Below, piece after piece: positions 12,384 through 24,367 of a stretch of DNA of 64,000 nt. Location of the stretch: contig NW_024037056.1 of the NCBI RefSeq assembly GCF_015706575.1, forward strand, positions 16,481,405 through 16,545,404, in the 5' to 3' direction. Source of the DNA: Patiria miniata (lineage: Eukaryota > Echinodermata > Asteroidea > Valvatida > Asterinidae). The stretch's first letter is position 1. Every line of letters starts with the position of its first letter. The notes beneath the pieces are model-generated. The model had not been told where the DNA came from. It did not search any database and saw nothing but the letters and a program-made list of their open reading frames with translations. A program made the position numbers and the translations under genes.

Positions 12384-12402
12384 ACAAAGAGGTATCCACT
12401 GA
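12384..12402 (+). CDS. Possible alternative last coding segment of NKAIN
   Basis: The stop codon of the exon starting at 12133 overlaps a good splice donor (GTAAGC at 12230). A pyrimidine-rich tract ending in TAG at 12383 could serve as acceptor. Splicing would replace the final Met and stop by IQRGIH and a stop at 12400-12402. Both forms keep the QPVY end that resembles the conserved QVYL of vertebrate NKAINs. Transcript data would be needed to choose; this is a weak, optional exon. Confidence 0.3.
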
Positions 12403-13196
12403 TCCTATCTCTACTCCAGGTAACCATGGCGATGGAGATGGTATCCATGGCGCCCGTATCTAAGGTGGAAATCTGGGCAAAGGTGCACGGCCGTTCTCGC
12501 CATTAAAAGCCAACTTAATTACCTGCGAGCGTTGCTGATGAGTGGTTTGATAAACTGCAGTCGTTCTACTGCCAAGCTTCAGTGGAATGATTGAAAATCC
12601 CCCCCCCCCCATCCGGAATTTCCGTGCTGAATCTGTCAACACACTTACAGTTGTTGTAATTGCCTTCGTAGTTGCGACATTACTCGGAGGTCACCGGGTC
12701 GTTGCCATAGCGACTGGCTCATTTTTTTATTAGGTACTACAGCCATGGCTGTTACAATGTGTGGTTTAAGAAAAAAACGTCAGGGATGTACGTTTTTCTG
12801 CAATTGACCTATCGCCATTTGCGACTTACGCCACTTAGACAACCCTACGGAATTTTTGTACACAAAGTTTTGTTTGTCTCAGATTTTGCGCATTCCGCGT
12901 CCATTTGTATATTATGTAATTGGACAATATTTCACAAGCTGCGTTGACGCAATTCTAACGCGATTCTAACGCGATAGGCTAATGGTCTGAATTCTGGCTT
13001 TTTTTTTTTCAAATTGTAAATAGATATTGGCACCATACCTCAAATTTCAGGCAAAAATGTCAGATTCCACTTACATCTCTGAAGCACGTTTTGTATTCTG
13101 GTTTTCTCTTACGAAGCTTCAGAAAATAAAAATATTAGTCAATAATGTCATTTCAGTACGGGGCTGTTACTGACCACGTGACCTGGCCTACATCTG

Positions 13197-13389
13197 GGGT
13201 GCGTTCGAGCGTGTTACTCTTGCTACTCCCGAGTGCAGGAAAATGTTGCGTGCGCATTACTCTCGGTGCAGGAGTATACTCCCGGTGTGACGGAGAGCAT
13301 ACTCTTGCTAACCCGCGGGTCGTACTCCTGCCGTTCGGGCGCTCAGGAGTATTCTCGTGTTAACACAAGTAGCACGCTCGAACGCACCC
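13197..13389. mobile_element. MITE with GGGTGCGTTCGAGCGTG ends
   Basis: GGGTGCGTTCGAGCGTGTTACT at the left is matched by AGTAGCACGCTCGAACGCACCC at the right, a 22-bp inverted repeat with one mismatch. The 193-bp element has internal repeats of an ACTCC(T/C)G motif. The GGGTGCGTTCG start recalls PIF/Harbinger-type ends, but no clean 3-bp target duplication is visible, so the superfamily is only suggested. Confidence 0.75.
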
Positions 13390-14339
13390 TTGGGTACCAG
13401 AAAGTCAGCATTGCCACTGTTACATGAAGTAGGCAAAGATTTGCGGTTATTTGACGTTAGAATAAGCCCTACTGTGTAGTTAACAATGCAAGAAGTGGTT
13501 GCTAACCAACGCTGCCTACTGCAATATGGTGGCCCATCACATGGATATTGGATGGTCACGTGGTACGATCGAACCCTATAGCAACTGGCTAATGCTGTTG
13601 TGATACACATTTTTGCCACAGCTGCTTTGATATGTTGTGTCAGAAAACCGTGTTTTGGGGTTTTTTTTAGCTTCAGCAGCTAAAAAAAATGCTGAAAAGC
13701 AGCCTCCTGTATTTTGCCCACATTTTTCAATGTCAAAATTTCTTATCAAATGCCGATTATTTTTTGTGCAACATGCGAAGGCAGAGATCAAATTGCATTG
13801 AGACGTTGATATATTAAAAAAGTCGAAAACTATTTTGCTGTGAAGAATCTATTCTGTATATAAATGCTGTATTTTTTTTGCATTTATGATCACATTTTGT
13901 GGCAATTGACACAAAATGTATTTATTTTTGTGAATATTATCTCACAAGCCTGAGTGCGCACCAGTGCCTGTAGATTTCAGTGTGAAAAAGAAAGTGTGTG
14001 GGGCAATAACAATGTGAAAAGAATTATTCAGTGTGTTTTCTGCGTTGAAGCTTTGAACAAATTTGCCTTAAACAAAGCTGGAAATTTCATTAAACACGTG
14101 ATCCATTCTTCTTGTGTTTTTAGGGTAAGCAAACAAAAAATGTGCCACAATTTTTGCCAGTAGTGCTAAATAAGCTCTAGTGGAAGGCAAAAACTTCAAT
14201 GAATTCACCACCATTTTGTACTAAATATTTGTATATGTTGAAATTCAATGGTATAAACTACATGTAAGTGCAACAAAAACAGTTATTTTTTAGTTGAGTG
14301 CATCACATGTCAATAACAAGTCCTCCCCCATCCCAAGTC

Positions 14340-14525
14340 ACTGATTTGCATGTGATTGACATGTGATTGACATGTGATTTGCATGTGATTGACATGTGAT
14401 GGACACGTGATGGACATGTGATTTGCATGTGAATGACATGTAAAGGACATGTAATGGACATGTGATGGACATGTGATGGACATGTGATGGACATGTGATG
14501 GACATGTGATGGACATGTGATGCAC
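14340..14525 (+). repeat. Minisatellite, 11-bp unit GACATGTGATG
   Basis: About 16 head-to-tail copies of GACATGTGATG or variants (GATTGACATGT, GATTTGCATGT) lie here. The right half is almost perfect and the left half more varied. Translation of the minus strand gives a repetitive His-Met-Ser-Ile-Thr-Cys peptide, which is an artefact of the repeat. Confidence 0.9.
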
Positions 14526-15410
14526 TCGATTTCAGTTCTGTAATTTAACAGTAAAGTAATTGCTATAATAAACCATTAGTGTCAAATGTGCACAAAATGT
14601 GTTTACACAAAAACAAATAAGGGGTAAAGTGGCAAGAAAGAAATTATGTTGTTAAATTGCTGGAATGTACCAAATGTAGAAAAGTACTAAAGATGCTTTC
14701 GGCTACTTTGCAGTAAAACGGTTCAAAAATGAAAAAAAAAAAAAATCGTCGGTCATTAAAACTGAGCAAAAGCAATATGTGTTCAAAAATTGCTGGATAA
14801 AAAGCATTTAGTCACTAACACTGTAAATATTCATAAAATCACCAAAAATAACAGTTTATATCAACAATTGAAGGTGTAATCTTTGTATTGCGTTTTGTGC
14901 TTTCGAATATGTACAAAAATACATACATTAATAGTAATAGGAACAATTACTAAAATATTATAAACATATTTTTGAAAATATTTTCACGAACAAAATGAAA
15001 CAAGTTTTCAAAGTACACCAGTTGTGTAAACAATACATGTATGTACATTTAAAGTTGAATATACTTTTGTTGCAAGCTTAATAAAAATGGGTAATTCCGT
15101 TTTCAAAGGTAAATAAAAAAAATTAAAAAAAACATAATTTCATTACGTGGATGAGAGGAACAATTTCATTATTAATATGGGATGTAGGATGAGATTAAAT
15201 TGGATTGGGTTGAATATAAATTTGTGGTTTTGTAATTATTCATTTTAAAGTTACGTTTAGAAGATTATGTGCAATGTTTGTATCGGTTTAGGCTGCAGTA
15301 TGTTTTGTATTTTTTGTATGTGTTCAGAAAGGATTTTAGTTTGTGAAGGAATTATAATTGTTTTTTAACTTGTTTTGGAAATATTAGTTTTAAATTAGGA
15401 ACGAATGTAG

Positions 15411-15586
15411 TATCCAGACACCACTTTGTTGGTAGTGTACAAAGTCTATGATGAGTCAAGAACATTTTCAAAGTATTTTCTAACAAAGCTAATGTTTCTC
15501 AGTCCCAGATTCATGTCTTTTCAACATTTTTTGCAATGAATGACCTTCATTGAGTTAATATATGGTGAAAAAGTGGCGTCAGGATA
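15411..15586. mobile_element. Short MITE, second copy of the 2926 family
   Basis: The ends TATCCAGACACCACTTT and AAAGTGGCGTCAGGATA are inverted. The interior has GTACAAAGTCTATGATGAGTC and GTTTCTCAGTCCCAGATTC as in the copies at 2926 and 28484. Confidence 0.7.
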
Positions 15587-15699
15587 CATGATTCTTTCCA
15601 TAAATTACATGACGTATGTATTCCCACTGACTTTGCAAAATAAAAATGTTATTTTTTAACTTGTCATGACATAATGTGCATCTTTTGAATTAAGTACTC

Positions 15700-16063
15700 A
15701 GGCCAAAGAAAAAAATAAGTCGGTCTCTGGTCAGTGCGCGCGTCGATTTTAATCATGCGCGTCGATCTTTTTTTTTTCAAAATGTTCCGCGGTAGCTCCA
15801 ACAGCGCCCTCTATTTCCGCACCTCCTCAATCTTTTTTTTTCCACAGAGCACCAAGGAATGGGAAATTGCACCAAGGCAAATGATCGAAAGCACCAAGGC
15901 AAATTATGGAGGACACCAATGTACATGAGGACACCAAAAAGCAAAATAGTACCCCACCTTGTCTGTACAATCCAAGCTTGGAGAAAAAAAAAAAGCCGCG
16001 TGGCCACGTCAATTCCGGAACTTTGGTCTGACCAGAGACCGAATATTTTTTTGTTTTTGGCCT
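15700..16063. mobile_element. MITE related to family A, with GGCC/GGTCTCTGGTCAG ends
   Basis: Left end AGGCCAAAGAAAAAAATAAG and CGGTCTCTGGTCAG face right end CTGACCAGAGACCGAATATT with GGCCT. The overall plan (AGGCC, A-run, inverted repeat, GCGCGCGTCGA motif near the left, GCCGCGTGGCCACGTC near the right) parallels family A, but the inverted repeat sequence differs, so this is a sister family. Confidence 0.7.
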
Positions 16064-16904
16064 AACAACACTTTTTTTATATGCAGATCAAATGCAGATG
16101 TCTGTTTTTAGCGAAATGTACTGTCATCTCTAGTTATGTGTCATTCAACAATAGTCGGTTGTTTTGTCCACATATCCTATGTGACTTTCGATTCATGTAC
16201 TTGTACATGTACATGTATGTATAACTAATTATAAAAGTTTTAATGGAGAAATGTATTCTTTAGGTGCAGTACTTGTTTCGCTGTTAACCAAAATTTGACG
16301 TGGATCGTAACACTTGTCTTGGGCATATTTACATGATATGTAGGGGTAATGGTTTGATGTTTTAACTTAACCATATTGAACAATACACTGTAACTTCATT
16401 TCTGTTTTATTATTCGCATCCAATTCTGGTATTCAGAAATTGTGTTTTATTATTATTATTATTATATTTATTTTTATTGATACACTAAACAGATGTGGTT
16501 TTCAATGAACTGAATTGTGGACTGCACAATGAGTTGTTTCTTAATTTCAAAACGTGTCTCAATGTCAATATTTCTCTTTCGTTTTGCATCAAAACCAGGA
16601 CTTTTGCGAAGAAAAATAGAAAAAAGCTCATGTGTGGAAATTTCTTGTATTAAGCTGTTGTCTTTCTACACAGCATGCATCATGATCAACTACGTGTTCC
16701 AAATGAAATTGTCGAACGTAACATTTTCTCAAAGTACTGTGCATGTAAAGTAACTATATACATGTATGTACATTTAGGCCTTTATTTTTGAGACAAATTT
16801 TGTAAGTGTTGCACAAAAAGCTTTAATACATAGTGCCTTAGGCTGTTGCGCATATCACTGGAGTTTGAAAGGATTTCGTCAACCCTCACCCTCCCAGATC
16901 CTTA

Positions 16905-17285
16905 AAAATCCTATATAGGATTTTGTAGGATTGAGGCAGGTTGTGTCCAGCCACTATTCCATACCTGGGGCTCGATGCCCCTTGAAACTTGTAGGTACAA
17001 AAAGAAGTGTGCCATTGGGTTCCTGCACAGTGGAAGATTTTGTAGGATTGAGGAAGGTAGAGCCCAGGCACTATTACTTTGCATGGGGTTTGATGTAATA
17101 CTTCAAACTTGGTAGGTACAAAGAGTGTGCCATTGGGTTCCTGCACAGTGGAGGATTTTGTAGGATTGAGGAAGGTAGAACCCAGCCACTATTGCTTTAC
17201 ATGGGACTTAAGGCCTCTTGAAACTTGGTAGGTACATTAAGAGTGTGCACTTGGTGGATTTTGTAGGATTCAGGAAGGGTTCTGA
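16905..17285 (+). repeat. Tandem repeat, about 117-bp unit
   Basis: Three full copies and a partial fourth share GATTTTGTAGGATTGAGG, then GCCACTATT, then GAAACTTGGTAGGTAC and GTGTGCCATTGGGTTCCTG. The repeat starts lie near 16922, 17040, 17157 and 17260. The core is the reverse complement of the CCTCAATCCTGCAAAATCC motif that recurs in PI4KB introns at 51090-51430. Confidence 0.85.
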
Positions 17286-18689
17286 TAAAAAAAAACCCTG
17301 GAATTTAGGGTCGAGTAATTCCACTTTGTCAACTGTACTGTTTAAAGGTCATTCTATTAATTCAGAGTCAACATTTTTCCTGTCCCCGTTACATCCAACA
17401 TCCGATTGTTGTAATTCTGGATCCCTTAATGCATTCTTCCTCCAAGAGTGATCATGAGAAGCAAACAACCTACCCAGTAAATAACAATTAGTTCGATGTC
17501 ATTTTAATGATACTTGTATGTTGAATTACGAAGTACAGAGGTAATGGGGCCAGAACAAAAATGAACACTTTAACCCTAAATTTACGGACCCACATAGCTC
17601 AACCAAAAATACATAACCTGCAGTTACGATTTTCTAGAAAAGTTTACGTAAATCGGTCTTTTACTTGAAATAAAAGCAAAGATTGCTTAACACAGAAGTA
17701 GAATTTTTTCTGTTTTATTGTTTGGATTGGTCGACTTTGGTTTCATTATAAATATTTAAATACTTTGTGAAACAATATTGCACAAATCCACATGTAACAT
17801 ATCTTCATACTAGGCTTCCTCAATAATCAAATACACCAAATACATGTGTGGTTATTATTTTGTGTTATGTAGATACTCTTTAGCTGAAAGTAATTAACAA
17901 TTTACACAACTTGGTTTACTGTACTTTTAAATGCCTTAAATGTGTCATTCAAAAAATGAACTGCAAATTTGTTAAAATTATTGCACAAAATCCATACAAT
18001 ATACATGTACTACACAGATAAATATATTGCACACGATAAACCAATTAGGTACAAATATAGATACGAAAAGTAAATTGGGCAATGTGTGGTATAAGTGCTT
18101 TAAACGTCTTTGGTGGGAAGCTAGCTATTCCAGTCAGGAATTTTACAAACAAATTCTTGTTCATTTAATAAACAATCACAAAACTCACAAAATGTTACAA
18201 ATATTTTGTGTACATTGTATAGCTAACATGCTGGCACATGTACAAATAAATAAATACTAATTACTGATTGTCTTAAATTAGTTTTGATATTTCTTACATG
18301 TTCCATGCACATACAATTTCAAACACTGTGTTATTAATATTTCAGAGGGATTACTAATTAATTTTGGTCCACGTCAATGAAAGATTAATTAATGGGTTTT
18401 TTTTTTCTTACTGCGCTAGCTATTATACTCAATGGGATTTAAACACGTCTTAAATTCTTAAACACCTCGGGAAAATAGAAATGTATTTTTATAATGGCAT
18501 CCACTCATTTTTTTTGTATGGTTAAAAAAATGATCATATCATTTTATTGCCACTGTACGAGTGCTCTCTACAGGGTATTAAATTGTAAGCATTTTAAATA
18601 CGGTGGGTTTTACAGTTTTCAATACAAACACCGAGAAAACAGTGGGAAAAAAAACATGCACAACTCCAGATCATAAAACAGTTCCGGCT

Positions 18690-18890
18690 TTAGAACAAAC
18701 TCTTTATTAAAAATACTCTTAAAAATGAGTCGATTGACTGATCATTGGAAATCACCTACATTTCTTGATTTCTTCTAAATGACAGCAAGCCAGACGGAAT
18801 AATTTCACGGGGTGTTTAGTACCAGTGTGATCTTTAATCCAAGTTAGCTTTTTGATAATTTTGTAGATTACTTTTTGGATAAATACAAAG
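18690..18890 (+). repeat. Dispersed repeat, also at 10395, 51945 and 53335
   Basis: The core TTTCTTCTAAATGACAGCAAGCCAGACGG, in its first 20 bases shared elsewhere, is followed by AATAATTTCAC-GG-G-GTTTAGT and a CTTTTTGGATA tail. An inverted copy lies at 10395-10510 in the spacer of NKAIN intron 3. Direct, diverged copies lie at 51945-52090 and 53335-53475 in PI4KB introns. The ends have not been defined. Confidence 0.55.
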
Positions 18891-18954
18891 AAATGATCCT
18901 AGTTATGTGGCTTAAAGCTAAGGCTAATTATAAACCCCAAGTCCCTGAGCCGCA

Positions 18955-19360
18955 CGAAACTGCCCTGCCTGTTACTCCCTTTACTGCCCCAAACCACCCT
19001 GCCTGTTACTCCTTGCACTGCCCCAAACCGCCCTGCCTGTTACTTACTGCCCCAAACCACCCTGCCTGTTACTCCCTGTACTGCCCCAAACTGCCCTGCC
19101 TGTTACTCCCTGTACTGCCCTAAACCACCCTGCCTGTTACTCCCTGTACTGCCCCAAACCACCCTGCCTGTTACTCCCTGTACTGCCCCAAACCACCCTG
19201 CCTGTTACTCCCTGTACTGCCCCAAACCACCCTGCCTGTTACTCCCTGTACTGCCCCAAACCACCCTGCCTGTTACTCCCTGTACTGCCCCAAACCACCC
19301 TGCCTGTTTCTCCCTGTACTACCCCAAACCGCCCTGCCTGTTTCTCCCTGTACCGCCTGA
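18955..19360 (+). repeat. Minisatellite, 34-bp C-rich unit
   Basis: About a dozen copies of CCTGCCTGTTACTCCCTGTA followed by CTGCCCCAAACCAC are arranged head to tail. Central copies (19110-19300) are identical or nearly so; the edges are diverged. It ends about 200 bp from the clavesin stop codon, on the 3' side of that gene. Confidence 0.95.
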
Positions 19361-19404
19361 AACTGCTCGAGCACTCTTTGGTTTTATGGATTCATCAGAG
19401 AATA

Positions 19405-19535
19405 AATACAATGTACAAATGTAATACAACATAATACAATGTAATACAATGTAATACAATGTAATACAATGTAATACAATGTAATGCAATGTAAATACAA
19501 TGTTATACAATGTAATACAATGTAATACAATATAA
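19405..19535 (+). repeat. 10-bp tandem repeat AATACAATGT
   Basis: About 12 copies of TAATACAATG occur directly next to the clavesin terminal exon, with two interruptions (AAATACAATGT). The repeat probably falls in the clavesin 3' UTR. Confidence 0.9.
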
Positions 19536-19560
19536 GTACAGCTGCTAATGTGTTAAACCA

Positions 19561-22368
19561 TTATTCCAGTGAGATGAGTGGCCTGTTTTCAGCCTGCTTC
19601 TGTTCCGTACTGCTCACTTCTAGTGTAGCAACGTTAGACTTGCTGCTTGAGGAGAGACTAAACCTGCCAACACCAACAAGGGAAAGTATAGGTTAATTAC
19701 TTGCCATCATTCTCGTTGCAAAATTCTGTTTGTTTGCAGAATTTTTTTAAGACTCTTTTTCGATTTATGGGTTCCTGAATTTATAGCACAATCTTTTGTT
19801 TGTTTTTGTAGTTAATTTTTATTCGTGTGTTTTTCTGTTTTCCGGGTAGTTTTTTGAAAGGAAAACAATATTGTGATTTTTCCTTCAATTCCATCGTTAA
19901 ACATCTCCACTTTATGGCAATACTTTAATGTAAAAGAAAACACCAGTTTTGACAAAATTTGTTGAATTTCACCTTTTTGTTTAGTCCTGCAAAATGTAGC
20001 CTTTTCTTCATTTTGGGTTTTTTTTCCCTGCTGCACAACTATAAATACGAAAATGTGCAATGCTGTCTTAAAAAAAATATCTAAAATGTGCATTTTGTTT
20101 TTCTCTTTCGTTAAACAAAATATGTACAAATGATCACAACATTTAGTGAACCTGGCCACACTGTCAATTAGCGCAAAAACTTGACAACAAATTTGTATCT
20201 GCCTACCTTTTCAAGTCATCATCTAACTGGTCGTTCCCATGGTGCACCGGGGCAGTGTTATGCAAATTAGGCTTGAAGTTGCAGCCAATCAGCTTCTTGG
20301 CCCAGGAGAAGTGATTGTATGGCGGGTTGGTCCCGCCCAGTTCGGACGGCAGCATTTCCTTGTGGATCTTGGCGTGTAGGGTGGAGAGGTTGTTACCATG
20401 GAGATAGATCTAAACAAAACAAAAATTGGTTGAAAAATTTGTCAGTTTTAGAAAAAAAACATTTTTCAAAGGAATAAAGAAAAACATCAAATTATTTGGT
20501 TATGTACTGTATAATCATTTACTGTACAATCAGTGCTTGCTTGTGGGAACAAATTTCAACTCGCTTGGGTGGACTCGAACCCACGACCTCCTGCTTACTA
20601 GTGCAGATGTCGTACCACTCGACCACTGCAGTCAGCTGGCTGGTTCGAATCTGATACAGACCAATCTTGGCAAGCTGCCAATTCTATCATGAAGGCCCCC
20701 TTTAATGGCGAAAGCATTGTGCTAGCTATTGTTCAGATTATCTGTCACGGGGCAGTTGCTTTGTACAATAGCATGCACAATGGTTTCTCCATTGAAGGGG
20801 GCCCCATCAGTGTACATGTACATGATCATGTGCCCGGATTCATCCATAGAATCACTTCTGGAGAAAAAAAAATTGTTGAAGTGGCACCGATTTTTTTTCC
20901 TCCGGACCTTTTGTCTCGTGGAGTCCTTTAGGAAGGGTTTGCAGACGGTGAGGGCGCCCTCTATGTACCACGGCTGGTTGATCATGTGTAGCCCTCCCAG
21001 CCGAGCGGGAAAACAGTCCTGGAAATAAAAGGGAAAATTAACACAGCTTTATGGAGCTACTAAAGCAGACAACTTTAAATACTTTGCAAATGTTTATGTC
21101 TAGCAAAATTCAGCCACGAGCAATGCACATCTAATGGACATTTGGCCGGTAAATCTGTTTTTGCTAGCAAACCACCTTTTTTTTTTGGTGCTAACTAAAA
21201 ACTGTCCATGTTGAGCATCTCTATGAATTTGTTTGAAGATAATGTAACATTTGCTTTTGCTCTATATTCAGAAATGGATGGATTTGGGGGTTAGTATTTT
21301 ATAGCCAAAATAGTTACACTGACCTGTTTTGAGTTTTGTGTTCATAGAAGCTTGTAACCGATTGCTGAGTTTAACTAAATTTGGTCAGTATTTGAAAAAG
21401 TCAGTTTTTCCAACGATGGTCGGCTGACCATCGTTGGAAAGTGATAAGAAAATTCCACTTTTCTTGTAAATGACAGCACACCAGGTGCCATGATTTCACA
21501 GGATGCTTGAGACTATTAACTTACACAGGTAGGGTATTTCATAATAATTTGGGTATTTTTGTTTTTTGATGTTTGCAAATGTTGTATATATTACCCTCAA
21601 GGGAATTTTACATCATATAAGACCAGGGGAATCCGGAATGGTCCATTAGGCAGGTGGGGGTTGAGAGGCATGCGGGAGGGGCAGGGGGAGGGAGGAGGGG
21701 CATAGGGGAGGGGCATGGGAGAGAGGGAGGGTAGGTGTATAAAAAGACTACTAGTCTATGTATACTACATTCACTGTCGAATGACAATTCACCTGGAATA
21801 TCTCAATTGTAAGTTTCATCGTGGTCGGGTTGAGATTTGACGCTTGTTTGAAGGTCACCCCTGTCCAGTCAATGATGACGTTGAACCCGTTGACTTGGGT
21901 TTCCTCATCTTCCAACATAAACTCCAAACTCAGCACCAACGCTTGCAAAATGTGCAAGTAGCTGAACAACCATTCCTCCCAGTTTGCCACAAAAAAGACC
22001 ACAATTCGGCGACCGAAGGGGTCCAAGTTTTCCAAGACAGCCGGGAAGCCTCCGAGCAAAGCTTCACGAATGTTGGCATCCTCCGCCGAAATGTTCGCCA
22101 GAAGTGGGGCTTTTTTCCTGCGGATTTCAAAGTATCGGGCTAGGACTTTAAAAGCCTCGAAGGTGTCGAATTTCTTGGCGCGCAAGAAGCGGACGATGAA
22201 CTCGTTGTCCGTGCGGAGGAAGCGGACATCCGGCCGCGTGATGACCAGATCGCGGACGGCTTGGATGGAGGCATCTAAGGTGGATAGGTCTTCGTTGAGC
22301 TCGTGTTTGGCCTTGTGCCAAGTCTCCTGGGATAGGTTGGAGGTTTGAGGAGTCCGGTGATAGCTCAT
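19561..22368 (-). CDS. CLVS: Clavesin-type CRAL-TRIO (SEC14) lipid-binding protein, four exons
   Basis: Exons on the minus strand are 22368-21793, 21018-20908, 20409-20207 and 19663-19561, giving 330 residues (human CLVS2 is 327, CLVS1 354). Exon 1 carries the CRAL-TRIO N-terminal helices ([30 protein letters not shown]) and the start of the lipid-binding fold with [11 protein letters not shown]. Exon 2 has [19 protein letters not shown], exon 3 [12 protein letters not shown] and LPSELGG, and exon 4 ends ENRPLISLE, parallel to the ENTQPLLALD end of human clavesin 1. Clavesins bind PtdIns(3,5)P2, associate with clathrin on trans-Golgi and endosomal membranes, and shape late endosomes in neurons. 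The exon 2 donor is the weak GTCCGG, but exon phase and homology leave no better choice. Reading through exon 3 would meet a stop at once, so exon 4 is supported by its family match. A single gene, so CLVS1/2 cannot be told apart. Confidence 0.95.
20562..20665 (-). mobile_element. tRNA-derived SINE, family C, copy 1
   Basis: On the minus strand an A box TGGTCGAGTGG and a B box GGGTTCGAGTCC lie at tRNA spacing, with CTGCACTAGTAAGCAGGAGG between them. A near-identical copy lies at 30145-30260 and relatives at 47590-47735. It sits in clavesin intron 2. Confidence 0.75.
21240..21545 (+). repeat. Dispersed repeat with a near-perfect 28-bp palindrome
   Basis: The stretch from ACATTTGCTTTTGCT to GTTTTTTGATG is paralleled at about 29349-29850 in the MS4A-like gene. 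At 21411-21438 the sequence CCAACGATGGTCGG-CTGACCATCGTTGG forms a stem; the other copy has CCAACGGAGGTCCG-CCGACCATTGTTGG. It is located in clavesin intron 1. Confidence 0.65.
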
Positions 22369-23440
22369 GGCCGAACCTTTGCTTTTATAATTATAATCTG
22401 ATGGATTAGAATTGGGAAAATATGGTCAGGATAATTGGGCAACTTCATCAACAGATGCAGAACGAATTTTTCACTTACTAAATACTTGAAAATTGATTTT
22501 TGTCAGTGGGGGTGCTTTGCGCATCCCTCACAACCCCCCATCTTCTGATATCTCCGCCCATAAGGATGGGAAACGAATTTAGTCAAAACTGCAAATTTTT
22601 GTTTTGTATTTGATTTATTATCTTTGACTTAATCATGCCTAAGTCTTAGTTTCATGATTTTTTTCCTGTTTCTTATACTTTACTAGTTATACTTGCTCGC
22701 TTGTTAAGTTCTGATTCTCATATTTATTCTAACAAATTCCACACTAATATTACCATGATTTAGTGGCCTAATAGTATAGATGATGACGATGATGATGTAA
22801 AAAAAAAACGTAAGCATCTCAGTTGAACAATCTGACAAGTCATCATCAAGCTCAAAAACTAAAATATGCCAAAAAAATCAATCAACTAATAATATTACCT
22901 CATTAAGCAGGAAATTTCCCAAGAAATGCTGTCATCACATTGCTCCTGTCTTCACTTTCATTTTTTTCTCCAAACATCAACCCATGGCAGTAAACAATGA
23001 CAACATCCGCAAGATCAGGTGATGCTGTCTCAACCGCATCTTCATTTTCATCTGACCACCACGTGACCTCCGCCCCTTTTCTTACAGCTCCTGAGCTTTC
23101 TTTTTGTTCGAATAGTTGGTGTTTTTCCCCTCCAAATTCTTGACGAGGTATTTCTTAATTCCTGACTAATTCTATAATAAAAAATACCATTTTTAAAATA
23201 TGTAATCAAACTTTGGGTAATTTGATTTTTTTTCTCAGAGATGATTATGGCTTTTATCATTTCACTTGGACTACACGTCAAAAAAGATTTCAAAAGCAAA
23301 ACACGGCACGGTAGTCTGGTTTACACGTTCCAGAGTGAAAAGCACTGCGGCGGGTCGACGCGTCAGGAACAAGACTGAGGTAATTGTAATTTTGTTCGAG
23401 GGCCGGGCGGAACAGAACCGAGAACGTGCAGTTTCGCATG
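22369..23440. promoter_or_regulatory. Probable shared promoter region between clavesin and MEA1
   Basis: Clavesin starts leftward at 22368 and a likely MEA1 leader exon ends at 23460, so transcription of both genes probably begins in this interval. A CACGTG E-box with GTCACGTGG context on the minus strand lies at 23059-23067, next to a GC box-like CCGCCCC. The GC-richer part (23280-23440) contains several CpGs. No TATA box is convincing. A shared promoter is inference from head-to-head layout. Confidence 0.4.
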
Positions 23441-24367
23441 GCGTTTGAGCAGATCGTATGGTAAGTTAGCCATAGGTATATGTTTGTCTTCATTACCGAT
23501 TTAGTCTTCGAAACAGTTAAACAAAACAAACATTTATTTCTATGAAGTTTGGTAGGGCGTTTTGACCGCAGTACGTATCTATTCTTGCCGTCTCGCGAAG
23601 CACGAGAGTGATTCGTAAAGCATGTATTTCCGACATATTGTTTTACAACTTGTTACCCGTTTGTAACGTTCTTAACTTTCTTATTTTTTTCTTATTATTA
23701 TAACTTTTAATTGCCTATTTAACTTTGTAACATCTTGTTTTCATATTTAACTATCGTTACTGTGTGTTAAATAAAATCTGTCAAACTTTGTGGTATTATT
23801 CTACTTTTTTAAAGTCATGCAATTGCAACTTGCAAGTTCAAAAGTATTTGAAAAATCTGAAATGTCTTTAATAAGCATTCGACTTGTTTTGCCCAAACAT
23901 TTGTGTGTTTGCGTGTCAAGTTATTTTCCATTTTCTTTTTGAAGTTGGTTATTAAGTCAATGAATGCGAATTTGCCTTGTTAATAACTGTCTTGTCGTTT
24001 CTTTAGAATTGACTGTGGAACACCTCATGCAAGTCTTTTGGATTGCGAGCATAAAAAAGCACCCATCAACTCTGTGCTTAGGATAGAGTAGAAATGCAAG
24101 TAGATGTCTGACATTGACAAGCACATTCCGAGCATGGGACCCGATCGGGGAAAAAATATGCAAGACGTCGAGGAAGACCCAGACAACGACGGCTCGTCGG
24201 CAGAGCAGGACCTGCCGATGCCCCAGATGGTGATTGCCATGGGAGACGATAGCAACGAGGAGGAGGACAGTGATGATGATGTCGATGATGGAGGAGCGGG
24301 GCCAGGTGGAGATGGATACATGCTGTTACCGGACGCTGATCAGGAAATCGACCATGCTGATATTGAG
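23290..24367 (+). promoter_or_regulatory. MEA1 5' leader with upstream open reading frames
   Basis: A strong splice donor (ATCGTATG then GTAAGT) at 23461 and an acceptor ending TTTCTTTAG at 24006 define a non-coding first exon and the start of exon 2. Exon 2 then has an upstream ATG at 24027 opening a 19-codon frame that stops at 24084, and another at 24094 whose stop (24109-24111) overlaps the main start at 24104. Such overlapping upstream frames usually lower translation of the main frame. Confidence 0.5.

Larger units (their letters stand above)
12403..19560. other. Intergenic spacer between convergent NKAIN and clavesin genes
   Basis: No exon of a recognisable protein was found in these 7.2 kb. 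The spacer contains the inverted-repeat elements at 13197, 15411 and 15700, minisatellites at 14340, 16905, 18955 and 19405, and long AT-rich stretches (about 14530-15400 and 17500-18500) with nothing identifiable. NKAIN and clavesin 3' UTRs probably extend into the two ends. Confidence 0.6.

Noticed and set aside
14303-14525. His/Ser/Thr/Cys repeat peptide
   Set aside because: Translation of the 11-bp minisatellite; not a gene.
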